NCBI GenBank assembly: GCA_037126765.1
Contig: JBBCBC010000024.1
Span: 21,239,554 to 21,303,553 of the forward strand
Origin: Stenogyne calaminthoides
Lineage: Eukaryota; Streptophyta; Magnoliopsida; Lamiales; Lamiaceae
Length of the DNA: 64,000 bases
Direction of reading: 5' to 3'
The position numbers and the translations under genes were made by a program. The notes under the pieces were generated by a model. The model saw nothing but the letters and a program-made list of their open reading frames with translations. It made no database searches and was not told the origin of the DNA. Numbering within the stretch: position 1 is the stretch's first letter; the number at the start of each line of letters is the position of its first letter. Below, one piece after another: positions 55,231 to 64,000 of this stretch.

Positions 55231-56092
55231 ACTAAAGATCACATGGCACTGATGAGCAGAGATGAAAAAGCTCATGAAGTATGGTATCTTGACAGTGGAT
55301 GCTCAAGACATATACGACAGATTCAAGAAGATGCTCGGTGACTATGTTGAACAAAGAGGCCCGCAGAGATCACTTTTGGAGATAACTCCAAGGATAGATC
55401 AAGGATATGGAACTTTGGAAATCGACTCGATTCATATCCATGGTGTTTCATATGTATCCGGATTGAAGCATAATTTTCTTTCAATTAGCCAATTCTCGTG
55501 ATAAGGGTTTCAATGTTGAGTTCTCTAAAAACTTATGTTTTGTGAAAGATGATACATCACGTAAAAGTTTTCGACCGGGTACAAGAAAAGGGAATGTGTA
55601 TCTTGGCGATTGGAGTTCAAACTCCTAAAGATACATGTTTAGTTGCTAAAAGTTCCACAGATACCAGTTGGTTATGGCATAAAAGAATGAATCACCTAAA
55701 TTTCAAAAACCCCGAACAAGCTTGCAAGATTAGCTCTTCATGGAGAGGGTTGCCTAACGGAAGTGTTCAAGAAGGAACATATTTGTGATGCGTGCGAAAG
55801 GAAAAACAGATAAGAGCATCATTTAAAAGTAAAGTTGAGGATTCTAACGAAAGAATACTTGAGTTACTACATATGGATCTTTTTGGTCCTATAACACCGT
55901 AAAGCACTAATGATGTGAAATACACATTGGTAGTAGTTGATGACTACTCGAGATATACTTGGGGTCATATTCTTACTCAAGAAGAAAGTTGTTGGGAAAT
56001 TTATAGTTTTGATGAAAGTTCCAAAACACATGTAATAGGACCAATCGGACACATTAGTGATCGATGTTTACATTATCGCTATAGGAGACGGG
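55231..56092 (+). pseudogene. pol: Copia-3 protease and partial integrase
   Basis: Protease site W-Y-L-D-S-G-C-S-R-H is readable at about 55280-55310 (shifted). Then come VSYVSGLKHNFLSISQFS, the GAG-pre-integrase part (WLWHKRMNHLNFKN, C-D-A-C-E-R) and integrase start (LLHMDLFGPITP, TLVVVDDYSRYTW). Homology ends around 56080. A TAA replaces Gln or a similar residue after GPITP. Confidence 0.8.
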
Positions 56093-57293
56093 TTGATAAT
56101 GATTGTATAGAAAAACCGATGTAATAGATAGGTCACATATTGAGGGGGAACTCAATATGTATAGGTCGATTCGAAGAATCGAAGAAAGCCGATATCCCGA
56201 CCGGGCGAGCGTTAAACCCGAGCGGAAGATCGGTCGAGGCGATCTGGTCGGATAACTTTCGGAAGTCATGAAGCTCAAACCTCGAATCTTAGAAGATCGG
56301 ATGACTTCGGAAGATAAGACCGGAAGACCTACATCGGTAGAATCGAGTCGATTGGCTGAAAGTCATCAGGTAGCGAAGACTTTATCGAGTAGACCAGTCG
56401 ATTCGGTACCGATCGGTCACTCATAAAGATGGCCCGATGTTTTATCTTATCACACATCTGATCTAAACAAGAAGAATATCAACCTTAGTTGGAGGAACAA
56501 CAAAGCAAGGCTTCCATCCAATAGGAAGAGACACGTATGAAGCGATACTCGCACGGGATTCGATGTTGCTCTCTCAAAGCGGCTATAAAATACACATTCA
56601 CGCTTTCGGCCATGCCGTTCTCAAAACCATCACATCAAGCCTGCAGTCTCACCTAAAATAGCGAGATTCAAATTGCTCTCCAACGGCTCTTTTGATCTCA
56701 AGGTCTATAAATATGGGATCACACTTTGAGTGAAATACGGAAATGCTTGGACAAACAACATAATCAAGAAGCTCAAACTATAGTCGATTTCCGCACGAAG
56801 AACACAACAACAAGCTTATTTTATATTGTGTTCATCCCATAAGTTCTTAGCAAGAAATCTTTTCATCTAGCTATCAGCCGCAGATGCAAGAGGAAAGATT
56901 TCATAGTTGGAACCTCAACAATCTTACCCAAACCCCAAGTTAGGATAAGTTGTTTAGCAAGATTTCGATCTGGGGTTTCTAGTAATCGATTTTGGGATCG
57001 GTTGAGTGAGAACTCTTAAAACATCTGTTGGTGTCTTTGTGTTGGACTAACACACTAAACTAAGTCGGTCGGTTAAGTCGGTTAAGTTGGTGCCCCTTGT
57101 GAAAGGGAAGAGTGGATTTAGGACCGGTTTGTCCGAACCACTATAAATCTTGTGTGCCTTTTACCTTGGATTAATCGATTCATTTCAGACTGATCAAAGC
57201 ATATCTGCTCACACCGATCTGCACGAAAAAAGTTTTTTCGAAGTCTATTCACCCCTCCCTCTAGATTTCGCCTCACTTAACCCGGGACCTACA
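56093..57293 (+). repeat. 5' LTR of Copia-4
   Basis: Begins near TTGATAATGATTG (first base uncertain) and ends GGGACCTACA. TATAAATA lies at 56706-56713. Its 3' part shares TTGGACTAACACACTAAACT and GGTTAAGTTGGTGCCCCT with Element A's LTR, so they belong to related families. Confidence 0.75.
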
Positions 57294-57298
57294 AGTGT

Positions 57299-57309
57299 TG
57301 GTATCGAGC
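57299..57309 (+). other. Primer-binding site of Copia-4 (one base short)
   Basis: TGGTATCGAGC, missing one A relative to the TGGTATCAGAGC seen at 49280 and 52660. Confidence 0.75.
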
Positions 57310-57414
57310 GGTTGGTTCTTCCGACCAATCGACTCGTGGTCATTGTGGTCAATCGAATCGATCTTGAAAAACCGCTTTTAAAAACTCATTCATTTTTCCA
57401 AAATCACTCAAAGA

Positions 57415-59810
57415 TGGATAACACGTCCCAGATGTATCATGATCCGCCAAGTTCTCAATCGATGAGTATGCAGATAGGCCATATATATGTCCAACCATCT
57501 AGGCTCGATCAAGGGCAGAATGATGGAAGTCATCGAGAGGACCCATCATCATCTACTACGACAATCCCGCAATGGAGGAGATCCAGATTTTCCCACTCGG
57601 GAAGTCTTGTATTAAAAAAGCCCAAATTTCGATGGACACAAAAGAAAGAAAATCAGATACGGACACCATTGCAAGACATATCATCATGAAGACAATGGAT
57701 AAGGTCACCAAAGAAAAGATTAAGTATCTCAAATCTGAAAAGCAATGTGGGATACTCGGCCGAGATATGCGAGGGAAATGAGCAGATAAAAGACGGTAGT
57801 CTTCGTTTAACGGGTGAAGTTCGAGAAATCAAGATGTCGCAACTAACGAAACCATCAACGAACTCGATGGAAGAATTACAATGTCTATAAACAAGCTTCG
57901 AGAACTTGGTAGAGAGATGTCCGATAAAGATATCAACTATAAGATCCAAGGTCTCTCACCAAGAAGTGGGACATGAAGGTCACGGTAATCAAAGATTGCC
58001 GTGACATTTCAAGAATGAAACCTAGTAGCTTGTTCTTGAGTCTTAAAGCTCACGAAGTTCGACCGATTGAAAGAGGTCGTTTCGATGAAGACGAGGTCCT
58101 CTTTGAAACCTCGACTTCAAAATCGCTTGCTTTTCAAGGCAACCAAAGAGCAGAACAAAGGCCAATGAACCCATTGGAAATATACTAAGTCAAAGTAAGC
58201 AGATCGCTTTTACTTACCGGGAAGTTTGAGAAGTCGATATACAACTGGTAAGTATCGAAGATTTTATAAGGACTATCAACATAGCCGAGGGGGCGAGATA
58301 GGAGATCGAAGATAATAGATCTCGAGAAGAACTGCAGATCGATGATCGGAAGGATCACAGAGATGAAAGGGAAAGAGATAGTGACGAAGGAAGGAAGAGA
58401 TAACCAATCGATAGAAGAAACTCGGATTACTATCGAAAAGGAAATCACCGATAGGTCATCTGACGGAGTGATTCACCGGAAGGAAAGGAACGGTGGATCA
58501 AGGAGCGCGGCTTTAATCGTGGAGAAGCTTGGTCACTATAAAGACGATCGCCTGCACTGGACGCCGAGAGAGAGGGAAGAAAAGAGGAACAAAAAGAGAG
58601 CAACGCTTTTAGAGATTTAAGAGCCATGGTTGCCGATACGCCAGAATCGACGATTCCTATCGCCCTCCGGGACTCCGGATACTCTCCTCTGAGAAGACTT
58701 ACCATCAAGAAAAGCTGCGTCGACTTCTATGAAAATGAAGATCCGATATTCTCGCCGACGATGATGAACTCGCACCGATGGCCAGGAGGACCCGGTCCGA
58801 GGTAACCTCCCAAACCTCTTTCGTTCGGCTTCTACACCGCTATCATTAGCACACCGCTTTGGGAGATTGACTGCAAACTCTACTCAGAGCAATTGCTTGA
58901 AGATCTCTCCAATCAAAAGAGAAACTTATGCTATTGTGAAGCCGAGAATGATAAGTTCGAGGACCGTAAATAATCACTAAGTCAAGAAAATGATCTCGAG
59001 AAAAAGCCTCGAACTTAGATCACCAAATCGAGAAGGTAATCGCGGAGAATTTAAAATTCTCGGTTAAAGCTTCGATCAGAAAACCAGATCAAAGATCGAT
59101 GGAAATTAACAGACAACAAGTCGATGACTTCAAAATCTTGCAAGCAAAAATTCGATGAGCTATTCCGAATGCATGAAAGTCCGAAATCCTCGAGGATAAT
59201 CTGCAGAAGAAAATAGATGTTTTTTCAAAATCATCTCAAACCGTTAAAGACATGAACGCCTATTTTTGAATAAAGATTGATAAGGAGGACTTGGCTATGA
59301 GAAACCCTCCACATCCTCAAAAGCCCCGACCGATTCATCTCGTAAAAGGTGTAAACAATTTAAAAAAAAAAGATACACCAAAAGCTAAACTTGTATCTAA
59401 TAGGGGTAAGAGACCGGTTGAGAGAAGTAAAAGTGCCTAACCAAAAAGGGAACAGAAATGGACCCCAACTGGTAAAGCATCAGCCGAGGAATCAACGGAA
59501 GAACCCAGTTCTTCTGAAGAGACCTCAACCTGATCAACAGATCAGGAATCAGAAAAGACAACCTACAAAAGGGAAGTCTAATCGAGACCCAATCAAGGTC
59601 ATTTGCCTAATAAGCATGCTTCGTAAACCGCGAAAACCATCTATGCGAAAAGGATATGAATCTTTTGATGGTAGCAAATCATTCTACCCCTATAGTCGAA
59701 ATTTAGGGTCACGACTGAACCACACTAGATAAAAAGAAGACAAACTGAAAAGTTAAATCATAAGTCTTCTAAGTCATCCAAGGTTCACACAAGTAATCAT
59801 ACAAATCAGA
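57415..59810 (+). pseudogene. gag: Copia-4 gag (broken)
   Basis: The ATG at 57415 gives MDNTSQMYHDPPSSQ. Later pieces are KYLKSEKQC, NELDGRITMSINKLRELG, KDINYKIQGLSP, and an MKVTVIKDC...LKAHE stretch that matches the order of SIRE-type Gag. A knuckle-like EKLGHYKDDRLH (about 58520) lacks its first and last Cys. A coiled region and basic stretches follow to about 59800 with many stops. Confidence 0.72.
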
Positions 59811-61330
59811 AAGCATATGAGGATAAGTATGATTATGTTGACAGGTATGGGAGACAAATCAGCCTTCGATCCGACCGATCACAATAGAAGTGCTCGCTTT
59901 GTATGGATCCCCAAATCAAACCTAACCCCTCGGGACCCAATCGAAAAGGGGTACCTAAAGCCCGATCCGATTGCGGTGTTCGTGGGTCCGCCAACAAAGC
60001 GAGGTGTGCAAGCAACTATCCGGTACATCGATAGTGGATGCTCAAGGCACATGACCGGAAGCAAACATCTCCTCGGTTCCTACATAGAACGTAAAGGCCA
60101 GCGGTGCTTTTCGGTGATGATAACTTTGGTTATACCAAAGGGTTCGGAACCTTAGAGAATGATGATGTACAAGTGGCGGAGTCTCGTATGTCGAAGGTCC
60201 GAAGCACAACCTATTATCGGTTTCACAATTCTGCGACAACGGATTCAAGTGTTGAGTTCTCGGCCCGATCAATGCACTATCAAGAATCGAGTCACTCAAC
60301 AGATTTTTTGTTAATTGGTTCAAGAAAAGGGACGATCTACACAAACTGATTGGAGCAGTTGTCCAAGAAATGCGTGCTCGATTGTTAAGAGTTCCAAAAG
60401 TAGCAATTGGCTCGCGGCAAAAAAAGAATGAGCCATCCGAACTTTAAAACTCTTAATAAGATAGCTAGGATGTCTCTAGTGGAAGGACTTCCGAATGAAG
60501 TGTTCTCAAAAGGATCCGGACATGTATCGCATGTCGAAGGGAAAACAGTCAAAGCTTCATTCAAAGGAATTTCGGACCAAAGATCCAAAGCCAAGTAATC
60601 GCGGTGTTGCCTTCATATGGATCTGTTTGGACCCGATTACACCGGTCGCCTCAACGGACTTGAAATACACTCGTAATCGTGGATGACTATTCCAAGTTTA
60701 TTCGGGTTATATTCTTACATAAGAAGAATGAGGCGACAACCAAGATACCCGAAGTCGCTAAGAAGATTACAAAATGAGAAGGGTGTCAACAGTAGTAAAA
60801 ATCGAGATCGATAAAGGTACATAATTTACGAACTCTTTTATTACCGATTTTTGCTCTAAGTTTGGTATCTGAGATGAAACATCGAGGCTGCGAGGACTCC
60901 ACAAATGTAATGGAGTAAATGAATCGGAGGAACAGAACTCTCAAAGAAGTTCTTTCGAACAATGTTAGCCCGAACATGCGATACCAAACCGTTTCAGGCG
61001 TATAATCAACACCGCATGCCACACGCAGTAAGCAGATGTCTCCGACTAAGGCTCACTACAAAACACTTATGAACTATGGAAGGGCGTAAAACCTCGTGGT
61101 TTCTTACTTCCATGTTTTTGGGGCAAGTGTTTCATATACAATAATGGGAAAAGTCGGTTTGAAGACTTTTTGAGGCCAAGTCCGATGAGGGTATATTTCT
61201 AGGGTATTCCTCATCTAGCAAAGCTTTCGTGGTCTACAACAAACTAACCCTAGTTGTGGAAGAAACACCCCATGTAGCCTTTGATGAAGCATCTTCCTCG
61301 ATCAAGAGAAATCGCCTCGTAACAAGAAGT
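59811..61330 (+). pseudogene. pol: Copia-4 protease and integrase (broken)
   Basis: RFVWIPKSNLTP precedes the protease site YIDSGCSRHMTGSKHLL (about 60022). GAG-pre-integrase follows (MSHPNFKTLNKIARMSLVEG), then integrase pieces: a VIVDDYSKF-type stretch near 60675, the EFTNSFITDFC part near 60830, and the C-terminal SDEGIFLGYSSSSKAFVVYN at about 61170-61240 in other frames. The motifs are recognisable but spread over all three frames. Confidence 0.78.
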
Positions 61331-61689
61331 ACCGATCTACCGTAACCTCGATATTGGAAAATGGATCATTAACGATCAAGGAAAAAGGATCGTAAATCGT
61401 ATCAATTTACATTCCAGATCTAATGATTCACCGGATCAATCGAGATCCTAAGGTACGAACAACCGTCGATGAAAAAAAGCCGATTCAATTTGAGATAAGA
61501 AGAATCGAACCATCCGTTCTGGGGAACTTGAAGTTCTCCACGAACAGACATCGACACATGATGATTCCAACATCACCGAGACTTGTTCTTATCAAGTGGA
61601 CCATAAACCCCGCACCACTCCCAATCGCTAGTAATAAGATTTTATCGTAAACGGACGATGTTCTCAAACCAAAACCGATTTAAATCGTA

Positions 61690-61905
61690 AGCGAAGGACA
61701 CGGATAACCCGGTCATCCAACCGACCGATAATCGGAGACCCGTCGATAAAATTAAAACTAGACTTCAGATTGGTGAAAGTGCCATGTATTGTCATTATCC
61801 GCCTATGAAGGAACCAACTACAAATAGAGGAAGCATTACAAGATTTAAACCGGATTCTAGCCATGCGGGAGGATCAAAAGGGAAATCGACGATTTAAGGA
61901 AAGAT
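61690..61905 (+). pseudogene. pol: Copia-4 remnant at the integrase-RT boundary
   Basis: TRLQIGESAMYCHYPPMKEP, then a T-I-E-E-A-L-Q-D-like pattern across frames and ILAM, match the stretch just before RT in SIRE elements. After this no RT motif (for example YVDD) or RNase H motif can be found. Confidence 0.55.
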
Positions 61906-62344
61906 CGGCTAAGCCCAAGTTTCAACAAATCGATGCAACCGGAGAAGATGGGTTGAAAGGATCGGTTGGGAAATTTCTTAAGGCTTAGGCGTAATGATTA
62001 AGATCAACAAGTGGAATCAACATTGACAAGTAATATCGATCGACATAATATCACCAACCAGACACGATCTCTTTTCTCTTGTTCTTTACTTATTTATCGG
62101 ATCAGATTCGATATTATTTGCCCTTCTGTACTCCACTATCCTTGTGACGTGTACTCGCAAATCATTTAATCTGCGGACGTGGGGTACATGTATTAATCGC
62201 TATTTGATCGTGCTTTTAAATCCAAGTTTTTTTTTTGTACGCATGCGTTTTTCGACGACCCACGATCAAAACCGCTAAACTGGAGCGCATAATCTTTTCA
62301 AAACGTTTGATCTTCAAAATCTTGTCTTATTGTTCCCTCCCCTC
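61906..62344 (+). other. Region lacking RT/RNase H
   Basis: No Copia domain recognised in any frame. It connects the pol remnant to the downstream transcription-unit-like region. Confidence 0.5.
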
Positions 62345-62352
62345 TATATAAG
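62345..62352 (+). promoter_or_regulatory. TATA box upstream of the env-like ORF
   Basis: TATATAAG in CCCTCTATATAAGATTC. A CT-rich, A-rich leader follows and the ORF starts 291 bases downstream of the box. It is placed inside the element, not in an LTR. Confidence 0.5.
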
Positions 62353-62482
62353 ATTCATCAAACCATACCGAGTTTTTCGCTTCACAAACTTGCATTACTT
62401 TCTTCGAAAAAAACTTCAAATTTTCTACGTTTCAAAAACGATTTCTTAGAGTTCAAAATCTTCTCCTAAAAATTTGAATCTG

Positions 62483-62642
62483 GTAATATTTTCTTTTAAG
62501 CTTAATGATGAATCTTTCTTTCCGATAAAAACGTTGATTTCAAAAGTTGTTTTTGAATTTATGCTTCATTGCCTTTTGTTTTTCCTTAAAGATGATATTG
62601 ATATTGATTATGCACAAATTTAATGAGTCTATCTCACTGTAG
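62483..62642 (+). other. Possible 5'UTR intron
   Basis: A GTAATATTTTC donor at 62483 and a CTCACTGTAG acceptor ending at 62642, immediately before the ATG at 62643. T-rich inside. Predicted from signals only. Confidence 0.4.
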
Positions 62643-64000
62643 ATGGCCACTCATGGACTAGGAAAGATCATGTGCAACTATGCGAATCGCAACGCTAAGA
62701 TCTTTGAGGATAAGTTCGTTCGGGTTTGGAACCATCGAGGATTTCGAATCCATGGAGGTGGAACAAATTTCAAGAAGGCCGATCGAAACATATTGCTCGC
62801 TTTCATCGCAATCCAGTGATGCAAAGATGAAGCACTACAATTCTTGCAGAAATTTGAGTGTGGATACAAAAACCAGGTGAGACGAATCGATGTCGTCATC
62901 AACGGAGAAGAAATCGACGACAAAATGCGCATACATCACTCGTCTGCTGTACTACTAAAAGGGCTTAATCTCACCCGACACTAAGGGGAGAATGAGGACG
63001 AAGAAATCGAGAGGAGCTCTTAAGAGAGGCGCATAAACATCGAAAAGCCGGATTCATCCAGCCAATGCTCAAAAAGAAAGTACAGACTGTTGTTTGACAT
63101 TGATGCGTCAAGAACGATCATGGGAATCTTATTTAGCCCGGGATGCTCTCACATCACCAAAATGTAAAAAGATGGCAAAGAATAATTGATGGGGCTCGTA
63201 ACATCAATCGCACGGCTTCAAAGCCATCTTGCTCCAAGAACACGTAAAAATTTGGAGTCAATGAATCCAGTGTGTCTTTCAAAAAAGAGAGTCAAGAATC
63301 TCAACAAGGTTGCAGTTATATTGAAGGACAAACCGCCAAGCTAATGGAATGGAATAATGGATCGAAGTCCTACAATGCCTTCCTTCATCAACTTCAGTTA
63401 TATATGGGCCACCAGACGATGACAAGGAGCCCACTCAACAACAAAATCAAGAAAGGAAAGAGCAAAGAAGCCGCCTCATCCACACCCGGTTGCTCCACGT
63501 AAAAAAGAAACGAAAACTGGTGAAGGCCCAGAGAAGAGGCCAAAGAAAGCAAAGCAAGCTACCATGACTCTAGCACTAGAAGATGAGTCGAAGAAGAAGA
63601 AAGAGCGCCAGTAATAAATTCTTGCGCAACAAAGAATGTAATCGACAGCAAGCTTTCAACCCGAGGGCTCGCCGTAACGATCCGAGGTAGAAGCACAAAG
63701 TCGATAAATCTCCTTCTCCCTCTCAACCTCGAAATGATTCACCGCTCGGACTAAAGGTCGCTTGAGCATGTCTCTCCGCTAGTTCACTCGCCATGAACTG
63801 AACCGGATATAACCGCCACTACAAAGCAGAATCCACCGCAGGTCGAACTAATCGCATAACTTCCGCCGACTCAAGCACAACCGCAAGCTTCCACATCTCA
63901 TCCAACGAGAACGGGACAGATAATTCTCAGATCCAGATCAACAAAGACCATCCTTTGGAAAAATGGTCGGACTAAGAATTGAGCGAGATTGATGAGGCGT
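62643..64000 (+). pseudogene. SIRE env-position ORF, unrecognised protein (broken)
   Basis: The ATG at 62643 gives MATHGLGKIMCNYANRNAKI, then RGFRIHGGG, KKADRNILLAFIAIQ, a TGA, and continues in the same frame (DEALQFLQKFECGYKN, then VVINGEEIDDKMRIHHSSAV) with few stops to about 63110. Further pieces in other frames are a Lys-rich stretch near 63540 and a Ser/Thr/Pro/Gln-rich end. I do not recognise the family with confidence. SIRE-like elements carry an extra, env-like ORF at this place, and the low-complexity C-terminal tail would fit. The end is beyond the window. Confidence 0.45.

Larger units (their letters stand above)
50688..56092 (+). mobile_element. Copia-3: SIRE-like Copia element, right side cut by Copia-4
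   Basis: An LTR (50688-52657) and perfect primer site are followed by gag, protease and the first part of integrase in Copia order on the + strand. Integrase breaks off near 56092 where another LTR begins. RT, RNase H and the 3' LTR are not in the window. It is inserted in Element A's right LTR. Confidence 0.82.
56093..64000 (+). mobile_element. Copia-4: SIRE-like Copia element, runs off the window
   Basis: An LTR of about 1.2 kb is followed by a primer site, gag, protease, integrase and the very start of the RT linker, then a region lacking RT and RNase H, then an ORF region with its own promoter signals. No 3' LTR is seen before the end. It is inserted in Copia-3 integrase. Assignment of 62000-64000 to this element is inference. 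Confidence 0.72.

Noticed and set aside
47713..64000. Endogenous plant pararetrovirus or other viral insertion
   Set aside because: Domain order, tRNA-Met primer sites and LTRs fit Ty1/Copia throughout. No movement-protein or caulimovirid coat signature was seen.

Overview
This window looks like nuclear DNA of a flowering plant, probably a eudicot. It is AT-rich between elements, has several Stowaway-type MITEs (CTCCCTCCGTCCC ends with TA duplications), a tRNA-derived SINE, a MULE-type element, and nested Ty3/Gypsy and Ty1/Copia LTR retrotransposons whose plant initiator-Met-type primer sites (TGGTATCAGAGC) are easy to see. I found no convincing intact host gene, rRNA, functional tRNA or CRISPR array. 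Almost every long open frame belongs to a retrotransposon, and nearly all are broken by stops and frameshifts.

Layout. 1-3421: AT-rich spacer with two Stowaway MITEs and a cluster of ACGT-core motifs. 3422-24662: Gypsy-1, a Tat-like Ty3/Gypsy element on the + strand, in the order LTR, gag, protease, RT, RNase H, integrase, an array of about 21 hairpin-rich 57-61 bp repeats, an antisense spliced ORF (aORF) of the gypsy-type 'transposase_28' kind, LTR. Its aORF is split by Copia-1 (13556-22260, + strand). Taking out Copia-1 and one target duplication joins the aORF in frame. 24663-25815: spacer with one exon-like stretch on the minus strand. 25816-27421: a solo LTR with a perfect 5-bp duplication (AATAA). 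27438-39914: Gypsy-2, a second Tat-like element on the minus strand with a perfect TGTAA duplication. It has the same architecture, with its aORF on the + strand running from next to the 3' LTR towards pol. 39915-47712: spacer with a foldback repeat, a MULE-type element holding a nested Stowaway, a hAT-like MITE, a SINE beside another Stowaway, and a degenerate minisatellite with a tRNA-like head.

47713-64000: a nest of SIRE/Maximus-like Copia elements. Element A has two LTRs of about 1.5 kb but only about 143 bp between them. Copia-3 interrupts its right LTR, and Copia-4 interrupts the integrase of Copia-3. The right-hand remnants lie beyond the window. Copia-4 loses recognisable RT and RNase H. 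It is followed by what looks like a separate transcription unit (TATA box, 5'UTR intron, ORF) in the place where SIRE elements carry an extra env-like gene.

The features most worth attention are the shared aORF modules. One has its own TATA box and three introns, and all its nonsense codons can be explained by C-to-T change. Also notable are the hairpin repeats lying between pol and the aORF in both Gypsy elements, with apparent compensatory changes in Gypsy-2, the nearly empty LTR element A, and the concentration of small length differences at CG and CHG sites in the right-hand nest. The last may be real decay or a long-read base-calling artefact of methylated DNA.
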